A stretch of DNA of 64,000 bases, taken from assembly GCF_027942865.1 (NCBI RefSeq), contig NC_134510.1, positions 38,956,686 to 39,020,685 on the forward strand, given 5' to 3'. The notes beneath the pieces were generated by a model. It ran no database searches. It saw only the letters and a list, made by a program, of their open reading frames with translations, and was not told the origin of the DNA. A program made the translations under genes and the position numbers. Origin of the DNA: Odontesthes bonariensis (taxonomy: Eukaryota > Chordata > Actinopteri > Atheriniformes > Atherinopsidae). Positions 1 through 11,986 of this stretch are shown piece after piece (position 1 is the first letter of the stretch; every line of letters begins with the position of its first letter).

Positions 1-2028
1 AAACAGTTGACTGGCTCTGCTCCATCTGGGCTTCTTTAACAAAATTATTGATTTACACTCCTTCTTTTTTATCTATAAAAGCTCAAATTAGTGCAAAACC
101 AAAAAAAGATATTCGCAGTTTACTATCTCAGAAAACTTTGACTTAAAGGATTATCAGATTCCATCATCAGTGGTCAGAGTCTTCTTGTCTGAACGCCTGA
201 TAAACAATCTGCTGGAATGAAATGTTGTAGATTTTAAACGTTTTTACATTTAATGTTGGACTCGAATGGACATGATTGTGCTTCATTGGTCCTAAAAGAG
301 AAACCGTGTTGACGTCTTCTGTTTGAGGTCAAGCTGTGATCAAAGTAATTACCTCTAACTGTGGGACTGTAGCATTAAATCATGCCTCATGTAACATTTA
401 CACATGAGGGGGATCGGGCTGCAGTTTGGTCGTAAATCAGTCGGCATGATGATGAGCTGCTGAGGGGGGTGTTGGGCGTTTAGGAGGAGAGGAGAAGAAC
501 TCAAACTGCAACATGTAAGTAGCTGTGTGAAGTCTGGGAACTAAAAGTGTTGAACGGGAAAAAACCAAAGCTGTGTATCTTCTTTTATTCTGTCCATCAT
601 GCCAGCGCAGACTGGTGCTTGCGTAAAGTTCTCCATCATGTTCTTATTCTGAAGGGAGTGTTTATTCTCTTTTTTCTCTTTATTATTTAATGAGACCAAC
701 ACAATGAGTTACTCTGTGGATTTCTCATTCAGCGACCACCCTTTTAGTGTTTAGTGATTTATAAACGGACCTCCACACATTCAGCCCGTGTTTCCTGCCC
801 ATAAGCGTCTCCTATCTGTGCACCACGCATACCTTTAGGTTTGGAAGTACCCACCCAGCCCCGCTGCAAGCCTTTTACTCTCTGATCAGCCCGCTCTCTT
901 AACGCCGTTTTCAGCATCATTTTCAGTTTTCTCCCGGTATTCCCAACCATTCCCACTTCCACACATTCACCTTTAGAGCCGCAGGATGTGTGCTGAGCAG
1001 TTCCATTCTTATTATGAGGAATCTCCTCACATGAAAGTGTGTTTGTTGAGTGGAACTTTTCCGGGTTTAAGTTCTAACTTTGGCTCAGCCTGTTCGGTTC
1101 GGCTGCGGACAGAAACCCGCTTTGTTGTCATTTTTTTTTAATAGCTTATAACTGATTTTTTATTTGACATATAAAGACATACAAACACAAACTCAGCAAA
1201 CACAGAGGGGGTGTATATTATATGCAGTTATACTTTCTTAAAGTTCTTTAAAAGTCCTTTCTCTCTCTCTTTCTTTTTTTCTTCCACTGACTAGATCTTT
1301 GTAAATTTCAGTCACTGTTTTGCACCTTTACGTCATATTTCCGCTAATCCAATCCTCTTCTTCGCTCTATATGCCCTAACCAGCATTCTGCATTAATATA
1401 AGTGAGAAAAACAACCATACAGAGTACGAGTCATTTACAGGTGAGAGCAACAACAATACAAAAAGAAAAATAAAGAACCTCTCCTGTAATTAATAAAAAA
1501 ATAAAAAATAAAAATAAGAAAAACAAGAATATAGAGGTAACTAGAGTCCCGGCGGTGCCTGTACTAATAATGACCATCTTTTATCAAACACGTCTGTTTT
1601 CAGGTGTGGTCTTGCTGTGATTTTTTCCATAATAAACACATTTTCTCTCCATTGCTTTATGCTTGGAGGCTGTTGTTTCAGCCAGGAAGCTGTTATAGTC
1701 TTTCTTTGCCATCAGCAGCAGGATTCTCAGTAAACATTTAGAGCTCTTATAGAATAGAAATAGAAAAGAAAAATACTTTATTCATCCCCCAATTGGGGAA
1801 ATTCAAATATCTATTATCTGTCACACCGTCAGGAATTATACCCAAAATGCAAAGTGCTGCTTCCAGATGTGTTGTCATTCTTTTAACGGAGGATCTCTCA
1901 TGAATGAATGTTGGGTCGCTTGTTGCTGCGGGGATGGGCTCTGACGTCACGGTGGTTAAACAAACCTCGGCGCCTCAGGTCACGACGCACCCGCAGGCAC
2001 GCGCCCCGCCCACCCCTTTCCGCCGCGC
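1..2028. other. Non-coding upstream region of etv2
   Basis: I see no coding exon here. At about 1749-1812 there is a short copy of a common fish dispersed repeat containing TACTTTATTCATCCCCCAAT and GGGGAAATTC. Stretches at 1440-1525 are A-rich, and 1990-2025 is GC-rich with a CCCCGCCCACCCC box that fits a Sp1/KLF site near a promoter. Anything else regulatory would be guesswork. Confidence 0.5.
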
Positions 2029-2034
2029 TTATAA
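2029..2034 (+). promoter_or_regulatory. TATA-like box of the putative etv2 promoter
   Basis: TTATAA lies just after a GC-rich stretch with a CCCCGCCCACCCC box and about 150 bp before a good splice donor at 2187. This is the arrangement expected for a promoter followed by a short non-coding first exon. It is inferred from position and motif only. Confidence 0.35.
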
Positions 2035-2059
2035 CGGCACCGGGCCGGCTGGAGGCTGA

Positions 2060-2186
2060 GCGTCTTCCCGCTGATCCGCAGCCGGTAAAAGTCTGATAAC
2101 AAAGTGTTGGAACGAGCCACATGTTCTGGGAGACCGACATCACACCCGGAGACAGAAACGCGGACAACAGAAACTCGGAATTAAAG
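2060..2186 (+). other. Candidate 5' UTR exon of etv2
   Basis: The stretch follows the TATA-like box by about 30 bp and ends at TTAAAG|GTTGGT, a possible splice donor. The coding start at 2446 directly follows CAG (2443-2445), so exon 2 may begin at the ATG itself. No ORF in this stretch continues into the coding exon. Its 5' boundary is a guess. Confidence 0.3.
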
Positions 2187-2445
2187 GTTGGTTCATGACT
2201 TTTTTTAAATTCATTCATTGGTAACATCCAGTTTACAGGCGGAAGCTTTTCAGCTGAAAAGTGGAGCTCATGAGATCTATAAGAAAAGCCATTTCTGACA
2301 CATGTTGGGTGATAAGTGCCGGTGTTAGACATGACTGTGCGCTGTTGTGACTTTAGACTTAATTTGTAAGTTGGGTGTGGGGGGGGGCGGTTTTGCCTTT
2401 ATTTAGAAGGTGAAAGGATTAAAGTTGTAATCACATGACTCACAG

Positions 2446-5400
2446 ATGGAGATCTGCCACACTGGATACTACACAGAAGACTTCAGGACACAGGAGGTGC
2501 CGGCCGGCCTGGATTTTGCATCTTATGGTGAGTTCGCCTCTCTGTCCTGCTCACGGGGCTGAAGCAGAGCTTTTTGCATGTTTGTCTGAGCTGTTTCCTC
2601 TGGACCCCAGCGGCTGAAGGACAGAGGAAACATTTTTTGTTGACAGAGTCATCGCATCTGTCAGAGCTTTCTGAGGCCTGCGTCAGGGTGACGGGGCGCT
2701 GCGGGGTGTGATCAGGCCTGAAAGGGCCGGGCAGAGGCCGGGTGGTCGGGTTAAAGACGCCCTCCACGCTGCACTCCCCTCTCTGTCCTCCCTAATCCTT
2801 TCCTCCAGACTTCCTCCTCCAACAGATTTAGAGTTCCCCCTCCCCATCCCTCCATCACTACTCTGTCACACTCCCTCCGCTGGCGTTTCCTCCTCGCTCT
2901 TCCTCCCCCTCCCTGCCCTGTTTCCTCAGAGCTGCATCCATCCACGGAGCTGTAAAAATCTGCACTTTGACGGTAAACTGATTGCTATCTCCTGTTAGAT
3001 AACAACCCAAACATCTAATTCACAAATTCATCCCATCTTTTCTTTTCTTCTCTGTGCTGAGCTGAGCTCGTGTTAACCTCCTGCTTAAAGAACCAAACCA
3101 GTGACTTTATCATGTCACAGTTTCCTGCACAGAGTGTGTTTAACACTCAGATTTGAACTCATTTGATGTGAAACTTCACCCATATGGAGCTCTTATAACA
3201 GAGACGGCTTCTTGTATTCTTGAGTTTTATGCAACACTGAAAAAAGTGACTTTTTGGTCAAATAACTGTCATAATCTCCACCTTGTATTTTTAAGATTCA
3301 GTAAGAACTAGAGCTTCTTATAAGTAAAATTAAACATTTTATTAACGTAATACATGAATTATGGGGGAAGAATAAGTTTTACTTAGGTTTCCTCATACAA
3401 TTTAAATGTTTAATAGTTGTATGTACATAAACCTAGAAATACTACATAAACTTTACTCTGAAAGTGTGTCGTTAAAATCTACTGAGTTACTTCGTAACAG
3501 CAAATACTACAGATATATAACATTTACTTAAAATTATGAGTAAAATGATGTTCCTGCCTATGAAAAACAAGTAGACTTTACTTAATTTGTTTAAATAAAT
3601 ATAACTTAAAACTTAGATGCAATTAAGTAAATGTTACTTAATATCTTCTAAACTGTTTTATGGGAAGTAACATTTACTTGATATTGCAGCATTAAATATT
3701 ACTTAAATCGTTTGAGTGCAAATACTTACAAAGGGTTTTGTAAGTAAACCTTATGAGTTGGAGCTGGCAGGAGAAAAGTCATTAACTCCAACACATTTCC
3801 TCTAATGCACCCAAAGTGAGCATTGAGGGTCCTTTAAACTCACAGTAGTTTATGTTTTCAGTCATATTTCTCTGCTGAAATGGATCCAAATGTGTTTGTT
3901 TTGTATGTGAAACTGATGGTTTGGTCCATAACAAGCATGAGCTGTGCTTCTGCCCTCCCCTCCTCCACTGACTCCACCTGTCTGCGTTATGTTTAACCTC
4001 CAGACTACCCTGGTGAAGACCTGTCTTTTCTGTTAGACAGTAAAGCACCCGGGCAGCAGCAGTATGTGGCTGGAGGCAGTTACCCGGAGCAGCCCAAAGC
4101 CTCCCACCCCTATGACACCAAAGGTAAAACCTCCTCTGATGTGCTTGCTTTGGGAGAGGCGTCGGCCGGTGGTTGTGATGGCTCATCTTAGTTTTTGCTC
4201 CCTCTCCCCTCAGTGAGCAGCAACGAAGCTGCCCTCTTCAACCTGGACTCGTACCAGGAGTTCAACTGGTGGGCTTCTTATCCGCATGGTGAGCCTCACA
4301 CTCTACGGTCCTGGTCTGTTTGTCACAGCTTTAAAGGGGCGTGTTCTCGTGTCTGACTTTCTCACTTTGGAAATATCTTTCCAAATCAAAGATATTGTCC
4401 ATTTACAACATTTAAACTATGGAAACATGGATATTTGTCTTCAAAGTCCGGTACACTCTCAGAAACAGGGGTACAGTACAAGTCCTTTTTGTCCCCTGAG
4501 GTACAATCTATACTAATGTACCCCCTACACTCTCAGAAATTGTACCTTTAGAGGTACGATGGCTTGTCCCTGGGGCAGTACCCTCAGAAGGTATAGTTTT
4601 GTACCCTTATACTGAAGTAGCCTAACACAGACTGTCTATTGTACCCCAGCATGTAGAAAAAAAGGTACATATATGTACCTTTTACCACTTAAGTACATAT
4701 ATGTACCTTTTACCACTTGAGTACATATATGTACCTTTTACCACTTAAGTACATATATGTACCTTTTACCACTTGAGTACATATATGTACCTTTTACCAC
4801 TTGAGTACATATATGTACCTTTTACCACTTGAGTACATATATGTACCTTTTACCACTTGAGTACATATATGTACCTTTTACCACTTGAGTACATATATGT
4901 ACCTTTTACCACTTAAGTACATATATGTACCTTTTACCACTTGAGTACATATATGTACCTTTTACCACTTGAGTACATATATGTACCTTTTACCACTTGA
5001 GTACATATATGTACCTTTTACCACTTGAGTACATATATGTACCTTTTACCTCTTGAGTACATATATGTACCTTTTACCACTTGAGTACATATATGTACCT
5101 TTTACCACTTGAGTACATATATGTACCTTTTACCACTTGAGTACATATATGTACCTTTTACCACTTGAGTACATATATGTACCTTTTACCACTTGAGTAC
5201 ATATATGTACCTTTTACCACTAGAGTTCATATATGTACCTTTTTACCACTTAAGTACATATATGTACCTTTTACCACTTAAGTACATATATGTACCCTTT
5301 ACCACTTGAGTACATATATGTACCTTTTACCACTTGAGTACATATATGTACCTTTTACCACTAGAGTTCATATATGTACCCTTTACCACTTGAGTACATA

Positions 5401-8400
5401 TATGTACCTTTTACCACTTGAGTACATATATGTACCTTTTTACCACTTAAGTACATATATGTACCTTTTACCACTTAAGTACATATATGTACCCTTTACC
5501 ACTTGAGTACATATATGTACCTTTTACCACTTGAGTACATATATGTACCTTTTACCACTTGAGTACATATATGTACCTTTTACCACTTGAGTACATATAT
5601 GTACCTTTTTACCACTTAAGTACATATATGTACCTTTTACCACTTAAGTACATATATGTACCTTTTACCACTTAAGTACATATATGTACCTTTTACCACT
5701 AGAGTACATATATGTACCCTTTACCACTTGAGTACATATATGTACCTTTTACCACTTGAGTACATATATGTACCTTTTACCACTTGAGTACATATATGTA
5801 CCTTTTTACCACTTAAGTACATATATGTACCTTTTACCACTTGAGTACATATATGTACCTTTTACCACTTGAGTACATATATGTACCTTTTACCACTTGA
5901 GTACATATATGTACCTTTTACCACTTGAGTACATATATGTACCTTTTTACCACTTAAGTACATATATGTACCTTTTACCACTTGAGTACATATATGTACC
6001 TTTTTACCACTTAAGTACATATATGTACCTTTTACCACTAGAGTTCATATATGTACCTTTTTACCACTTAAGTACATATATGTACCTTTTACCACTTAAG
6101 TACATATATGTACCCTTTACCACTTGAGTAGATATATGTACCTTTTACCACTTGAGTACATATATGTACCTTTTACCACTTGAGTACATATATGTACCTT
6201 TTACCACTAGAGTTCATATATGTACCTTTTTACCACTTAAGTACATATATGTACCTTTTACCACTTAAGTACATATATGTACCTTTTACCACTAGAGTAC
6301 ATATATGTACCCTTTACCACTTGAGTACATATATGTACCTTTTACCACTTGAGTACATATATGTACCTTTTACCACTTGAGTACATATATGTACCTTTTT
6401 ACCACTTAAGTACATATATGTACCTTTTACCACTTAAGTACATATATGTACCCTTTACCACTTGAGTACATATATGTACCTTTTACCACTTGAGTACATA
6501 TATGTACCTTTTACCACTTGAGTACATATATGTACCTTTTACCACTTAAGTACATATATGTACCTTTTACCACTTAAGTACATATATGTACCTTTTTACC
6601 ACTTGAGTACATATATGTACCTTTTACCACTTGAGTACATATATGTACCTTTTACCACTTAAGTACATATATGTACCTTTTACCACTTAAGTACATATAT
6701 GTACCTTTTACCACTTAAGTACATATATGTACCTTTTTACCACTTGAGTACATATATGTACCTTTTACCACTTGAGTACATATATGTACCTTTTACCACT
6801 TGAGTACATATATGTACCTTTTACCACTTAAGTACATATATGTACCTTTTACCACTTAAGTACATATATGTACCTTTTACCACTTAAGTACATATATGTA
6901 CCTTTTACCACTTAAGTACATATATGTACCTTTTACCACTTGAGTACATATATGTACTTTTTACCACTTGAGTACATATATGTACCTTTTGGACCCTCAA
7001 AAAGGTACATACATGTACTTTTTACCACTTGAGTACATATATGTACCTTTTGGACCCTAAAAAAAGGTACATATAGGTACCTTCAGGTCCAATAATTAAC
7101 CCTAGGGGGTACATTAGTACAGATTGTACCTCAGGGGGGAAAAAAGGACTCGTACTGTACCCCTATTTCTGAGAGTGTAGGGTTAATTATTGGACCTAAA
7201 AGTACATATATGCACCTTTTTTTCTACATGCTGGGATACAATAGACAGTCTGTGTTAGGCAACTTCAGTATAAAGGTACAAAATTGCCACCAGAGGTACA
7301 AGATTGGTCTCTGTAACGTACAAACCACAAGGGTACAAAACTATACCTTTTGAGGGTACTGCCCCAGGGACAAGCCATCGTACCCCTAAAGGTACAATCC
7401 TGTACTTTATTTTCTGAGAGTGTATCAGGGACACACACTTCCATCTCATTTCCAACAATACTTTAAAAAAAACCCTCAAACATTCACTCCAGAACAAATC
7501 GGCAATCTAAGCTGTTGTACCACCAGAGCACAGTTTTCCATCAAATATAAACTTTATGGAACAGGTATATTCACCTGACAAACAGCTCTCCCTCCCTACC
7601 CGTCTATAAAAGGAAATTAAAAGTTCACCTGTACTCTATGGGACTGTCTTAATACTTTTTATTCTCTTTTTTGTTTATAGTTGCCATTGCAATTTAGTCT
7701 TTTGATTTATTGTAATTGATTTTTGTGATGTTGTTTTTATTCTTTTTTTTTTTCTCATTAATCCATTTGTTGTTTTATCCTGATAAGATGCATTTAATTT
7801 TGTTTATTTATCTTAATGGTGAGGTTCCCAATAAGCCCTCCCAGAGTTTCTAACCTCTCCAGCTCTGATTCATTGCAGCTTATCATTTATTATCTATTGT
7901 ATATATATTTATTTTATTCCATTTCTTTCTTTTATGTGACATACTCTTGTTTGTAATGTTTTATTAAAGTGCAAACAAACAATAATAATACTTGTGCACA
8001 GATGGATTGGCTCTAAATCCGACGCAAACTGGGTACCAGGAGACTGCCCAGACATATCAGAGCCTGGTGCCCCAGAACGGACAGTTCAGCCCAGCCTTGG
8101 AGGGAAGCCACAGTCCCTTCCTGACTGGAAAAGGATCTAATACATTACAGAGTGCGTGGTGTCTCTCGCAGATTCAAATCAAACATCTCATGCACTGCGG
8201 GTCGGTGTGTGTAATCCTTGTTTTCGTTGCAGATGAGGCAGATCAGAGCTACTACGACGCAGAAGGACAGAGGCAGTCTTCCTCCTTCTGGCCTGAATAT
8301 CCATCCCCCAGCTTCACCACTCCGCCACCACCACTCCCTTCTCCGGCATCCTGTCCCTCCAACCCCAACCGCCAGTCCTCGGTGCAGTACTGCCCTCGTG

Positions 8401-11400
8401 TGGCCAAACGGAAACACACACACTCCCAGAGGCCAGAGAGGGAGGGCCAGATGACGGGAATGTCAGCTTACCCAGGTCAGAAAGGGTTTCATCTTATTCT
8501 GAGATCCGAGCATCTGACACGATTTTTTTTTTATTGGAATCTTTTTGGGGTTATTCTTTTTAGAAAATCCAGTTAGTTTTTTATTAGGGCTGGGCAACGA
8601 TTAAAATGTTTAATCTAATTAATCGCATGATTTCCCTGATTAATCACGATTAATCGCATTTGTACGCAGAATCCAAAAATGAATCCAAAAGTAGCGTATA
8701 GCTTTTAGCATTTAGCTTTATTTTAAATGTGCTGCCATATGAATGAAAGTGCCATAACATTTGTTGTGCAAACACACTTTTAACATCAGCATCTTTCAAA
8801 TCAAATCAAATCAAATTTATTTGTAGCACATTTCATGTACAAAACAATTCAAAGTGCTTCACATAAAATAAAAGCATTGCAGCAGGGAGTGGAAGAAGCG
8901 TTAAAATATATAAAATAATATAAAGAGAAACAAATAAAGTAATTTAAATGAATTTAAAAACAACATCTTTCTGTAGTTTTTATGTAGAAGCCTCGCTCCA
9001 CTGTCTGTTTCCTTGAATGACTTGCTGCTATCAGTTGTGTGTTTTGCCTTTAAAGCCCGATTAAATATTACCTATGGATCACTGGTAATTCGAAACTACC
9101 CCCGCACCTCTGTATTTTTTTGTGGCGCATTCGGACGGGACAAGCAAAAGTTTGTAATTTACTCAAATCACAGACATCATGAGCGGATATTCCGTAATTG
9201 TCGTCACAAGAGATGTGCGATTGCATTCACAAACACACACGTGTGCGTTCACACAGGACTTAAATTACCACAGGACGTCTGTGTTTCGCCGAAACACAGT
9301 AGGTAATTCGCGGCGGAATTATTACCCCACAAATCACGGACATGGCGCATTCGCACAGGACTAAGAACTCAGACATTCTCCGCAATTATTCCGAATTACG
9401 GGGGGTCCATAGGTAATACAAGTCCCATGCGAATCGGGCTTTAGTGATATTTTAGACTGGAACTACTACGCTGAGAAGACAATTCAACTTGGCAGTGTTT
9501 ACAGATGACTTTGGTTCTGTCGACTCCGCCGTCTGGAAGAACTTTAAAATGAAAATGGCCGAGTAAAAGTTCCGTACCCTTCTCCATGTTTGGTGGATCC
9601 GCCGATTACTTTCTTTTCCGGTTCCACAGCAGACAGCAGCAGACTTTTACAAAATAAAAGCCTGTGAGCAACAGACTTTTACAATATTAAAATAAATAAT
9701 AAAACAGGGGTGGTCCGTGGCGTAGTGGGTTGAGCAGGCGCCCCATGTACAGAGGCTATAGTCCTCGCTGCAGCTGGCCCCGGTTCGAGTCCCGCATCGG
9801 ATGGCCCTGTGCTGCGTGTCGTTCCCCCTCTCTCTGCCCCCTGCTTCCTGTCTGTCTGAACTTTCCTATCCATTAAAGGCACAAAAGCCCCCCCAAAAAA
9901 ATGTGATGTAATTTTTTTAATGTAAAAAAAATATACATATATTTTTTTTATTTTTACATTTTAAAAAAAATTTAAATTTATTTTTTTTTAATGTTAATTT
10001 AAAAAATAAATAAATATAACATGCGTTAATGCGCGATAAAATATTTAACGAGTTAACGTGATAATAACGAGTTAACTCGCCCAGCCCTAATGTTTTTATA
10101 TATTTGAACAAACACTGATTATTACACGTTAATGCAAACTTCTGTGACCACATTTATCAGTTTGTTCATACGTTTTTCAGGTTCTGGTCCCATCCAGTTG
10201 TGGCAGTTTTTACTGGAGCTTCTTCTGGACTCTACCTGCAACACGTTCATCTCCTGGACCGGAGATGGCTGGGAGTTCAAGATGTCCGACCCCACAGAGG
10301 TAAGGACGGGTTTTACATGGGTGCAAAGTTACCTCATACCTTCCTCTGGGATCTTTCTTTCTTTTGCATCTTTTGGACATTATGAAAAGTAGTAACTTCT
10401 GTTTTAAATGCACACAATAGTCCCAGTTCAGGAGTCTGTGGTAGCTCAGTTATGTCAGAACCAATCAGTCAAATTGTTATTGGAAGTTATGTGTTTTATG
10501 ATTATCTTATCACTGTTTTCTGCACTTGTTGCTGGAGTTTGGACCTCTGTCCACTCCCAGCTCTTTAGACTTTGGATGCGTCTGAACTCTATATGAGGTA
10601 GTTATCAACAGCTCCATCTCAGTCAGTTAAGGCAAGGCAGGTTTATCTGTACGGCACAATTCAACTACAAAGCGATTCAAAGTGCTTTACAGATAAAACA
10701 GTAGAAATAAAAAGCATGATTTAAATTTTAAACAAAACAGAAAGAAATAAGAACAATAGATAGAATCAGATCAAATCAGTAGTTAAAATGTGATTAACAG
10801 TTAAACAGGCAGACACTCTCTTTCCAACATGTGAGATAAAGCATTGGATGTTCAGTAGAGATGGGACCAAGTCACACATGTGCAAGTCTCAAGTCATTTT
10901 TTCTTGGTCAAGTCAAAGTCAAAGTCACCTTATTATTGCAATTTTACCTGCAGAATCTGATCTTAATAAAGTGAAAACACAAAGATATAAGTAACTGTCA
11001 GTAAACATCATTGGCCAATGTGTCCAACCTGTCCACCCCGTATCATATCAAGCTAACGTTAGCTAACTACCGACTAGGCTAACAGGATAATATTAGCTAA
11101 TTTGACGAGCACTTACTGGTCAGAATGGATCTTCAAATGACGAACAAAGTTGGAAGTTGTCGTCTGGCTGTCTGAGATGTTGATGCTGCATGTCTTGCAC
11201 TGAGCTGTTCGTCTTTTGCCGTCAAAATGGTGATTACGGAAGCCGAAGACAACGACTCTCGGTCCCGCTGACATGTTGATGCATATCTGATATGAGTTTA
11301 TTCTCTCCAATAAACACTAAGGTATGTAGAGAGGGCATGACTGATTGACAGGGTAGGGATCCAATCATGACGCCATTCTCAGCCTGCGCTGCTACCGGGT

Positions 11401-11986
11401 AATCAATATTATTTTTTAAATTAATTTATTAGTTTTATATTCAAACTGAAAACATGAACTGAATAACTCTCAAGTCATTCAAGTCATCGTGTCTCAAGTC
11501 AAGTCAAGTGCCGAGTCTTTAACTTCCAAGTCCGAGTCGAGTCTCAAGTCTTTTATTTTTTTGTCAAGTCACAAGTCATCAAAACAGCGACTCGAGTCCC
11601 CATCTCTGGTGTTCAGCTTCTGAATGACTAATCCCCGGGTTTACTCCACGTTTATCCAGCACTGAAGTTGAGGGTTTTTCTTTTTGTTGACCCCACAGGT
11701 GGCCAAGCGCTGGGGTCAGTGTAAGAACAAACCCAAAATGAACTACGAGAAGTTGAGCCGCGGCCTGCGCTACTACTACCACAAGAACATCATCCACAAG
11801 ACGGCGGGCAAGCGCTACGTGTACCGCTTCGTCTGTGACATGCAGGGCATGCTGGGTAAGACGGCGCAGGAGGTCCTGAGCAGTCTGAACATCATGCCTG
11901 CAAACACAGAGTCGTGGACCAGGGTACCTGCGGCGGCGGTGGCGGCGGCGTCCGAACACGGCAGCGAATCATGGGCGGCGCAGTAG
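2446..11986 (+). CDS. etv2: ETS-family transcription factor, Etv2/Etsrp-like (7 coding exons)
   Basis: The coding exons are 2446-2527, 4004-4123, 4214-4288, 8002-8151, 8233-8475, 10181-10299 and 11699-11986. All joins are GT-AG and phase-compatible, giving 1077 nt and 358 aa. Residues about 224-310 form the ETS winged-helix DNA-binding domain, which binds GGA(A/T) cores. It starts [13 protein letters not shown], and the recognition helix [13 protein letters not shown] carries the two base-contacting arginines (about R284 and R287). The N-terminal half is acidic, aromatic and proline-rich, as in an activation domain. There is no Pointed domain, which separates it from Ets1/Ets2 although the DNA-binding domain is Ets1-like. 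The N-terminus ([15 protein letters not shown]), overall size and lack of a Pointed domain fit fish Etsrp/Etv2, the endothelial and myeloid specifier. The tail is alanine-rich. The name comes from memory of the family, not a search. Confidence 0.88.
3235..3760 (+). mobile_element. MITE (ACTGAAAAAAGTGACTTTTT family), in etv2 intron 1
   Basis: The copy begins CACTGAAAAAAGTGACTTTTT and is AT-rich, with many AAGTAA/TTACTT repeats. Related copies lie at 26846-27387 (inverted) and 30057-31465, which makes it a dispersed family. The right terminus here stops at TTATGAGTTG and lacks the TTTTTTCAGTG end seen in the 30-kb copy, so this copy is 3'-truncated. Confidence 0.75.
4528..7177 (-). mobile_element. 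Inner MITE copy of the same family, inserted in inverted orientation
   Basis: It is bounded by CACTCTCAGAAA and TTTCTGAGAGTG with TA duplications at 4526-4527 and 7178-7179. Its left end matches the reverse complement of the right end of the 58949-59276 copy, so it is inverted relative to the outer copy. The interior has been replaced by a giant minisatellite grown from the GTACATATATGTAC motif that the short copy also carries. Confidence 0.85.
4665..7052. repeat. 28-bp minisatellite, about 85 copies (GTACATATATGTAC CTTTTACCACTTGA)
   Basis: The unit is a 14-bp perfect palindrome GTACATATATGTAC plus a 14-bp spacer CTTTTACCACTTGA. Common variants are TTAAG or TAGAG for TTGAG, CCTTTTT for CCTTTT, and GTTCAT for GTACAT. 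Most units are 28 bp, some 27 or 29. Short ORFs such as those at 5306-5506 and 5897-6127 are by-products of the period. The array lies in etv2 intron 3 and makes up most of that intron. Confidence 0.97.
7655..7990 (+). repeat. Inverted-duplicate segment A (partner at 15062-15425)
   Basis: From about TTTTTATTCTC to TTTATTAAAGTGCAAAC this AT-rich segment is the close reverse complement of 15062-15425. It includes the shared GGTGAGGTTCCCAATAAGC-like and GATTCATTGCAGCTTATCAT stretches. It ends 11 bp before etv2 exon 4. It may be two copies of a dispersed element or a local inverted duplication; I cannot tell which. Confidence 0.75.
8797..8963 (+). repeat. Dispersed repeat inserted in hAT copy A (CAAAGTGCTTCACAT family)
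   Basis: It runs from AAATCAAATCAAATTTATTT through CAAAGTGCTTCACATAAAAT and ends in an A-rich tail. CATCTTTC flanks it on both sides as a target duplication, and the sister hAT copy at about 13300 shows the empty site. Related copies lie at 34723-34810 and 35550-35960. It is probably a SINE or a 5'-truncated retroelement; the family is not assigned. Confidence 0.65.
9050..9441. mobile_element. MITE inserted in hAT copy A (TIR AAGCCCGATT)
   Basis: The inverted ends are AAGCCCGATT and AATCGGGCTT, followed inside by TATTACCTATGGA and TCCATAGGTAATA. It interrupts GCCTTTA/GTGATATTTTAG, which is continuous in the sister copies at about 13390, 17695 and 20200. TA flanks both ends. The interior repeats GCATTCGGACGGGACAAG-like blocks and has no ORF. 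Confidence 0.65.
9707..9894 (+). mobile_element. tRNA-derived SINE
   Basis: RNA polymerase III A-box-like TGGCGTAGTGGG (9718-9729) and B-box GGTTCGAGTCC (9782-9792) mark a tRNA-derived head. A C/T-rich body follows and the copy ends at ACAAAAGCCCCCCC. A second copy lies in the opposite orientation at 19693-19877, at the same place inside a sister hAT element. It is not an intact tRNA gene because no cloverleaf 3' half is present. Confidence 0.75.
10637..10850 (+). repeat. Dispersed repeat in etv2 intron 6
   Basis: GGCAAGGCAGGTTTATCTGT and AAAGCGATTCAAAGTGCTTT belong to the widespread fish repeat family also seen at 8797 and 35550. It has an A-rich 3' part and no ORF. Confidence 0.5.
10856..11608 (-). 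mobile_element. hAT element (8-bp target duplication) with BED-finger remnant
   Basis: The ends TAGAGATGGGA and TCCCCATCTCTG match the hAT terminal pattern YARNG. They are flanked by ATGTTCAG (10848-10855) and GTGTTCAG (11609-11616), an 8-bp duplication with one mismatch. The minus-strand ORF 11113-11310 contains a BED-type zinc finger: QCKTC, then FVRHLKIH. The rest is built of CAAGTC repeats and no transposase remains. It sits in etv2 intron 6. Confidence 0.85.

Larger units (their letters stand above)
4454..7422 (+). mobile_element. Outer MITE copy, TIR CACTCTCAGAAA, TA duplication (etv2 intron 3)
   Basis: The termini CACTCTCAGAAA and TTTCTGAGAGTG are flanked by TA at 4452-4453 and 7423-7424, as for Tc1/mariner-type elements. 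A compact 328-bp copy at 58949-59276 shows what the element looks like without inserts. In this copy the TA of the CCCCCTAGGGTTAATTATTGG stretch has been hit by a second copy of the same family (4528-7177). Confidence 0.85.
8585..10089 (-). mobile_element. Non-autonomous hAT-like element with BED-finger remnant, copy A
   Basis: The ends are TAGGGCTGGGC and GCCCAGCCCTA in etv2 intron 5, with AACTCG/TTAATCG-rich subterminal sequence. On the minus strand it keeps pieces of the BED zinc-finger exon seen better at 20058-20363. Sister copies lie at 13227-14755, 16886-17983 and about 19640-20485. Three later insertions are visible by comparison with those copies: a dispersed repeat (8797-8963), a MITE (9050-9441) and a SINE (9707-9894). 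I found no clean target-site duplication. Confidence 0.75.

Noticed and set aside
5306-6380. ORFs with repeated [13 protein letters not shown]
   Set aside because: They are by-products of the 28-bp minisatellite period with no homology or start context.
4665-7052. Regular direct repeats resembling a CRISPR array
   Set aside because: There are no unique spacers: the whole 28-bp unit repeats, inside a MITE in a vertebrate intron.
9707-9894. A tRNA gene
   Set aside because: A and B boxes are present, but the 3' half does not fold as a tRNA and a second copy exists; it is a SINE.
11579-11959. 126-codon minus-strand ORF
   Set aside because: Antisense shadow of the last etv2 exon.
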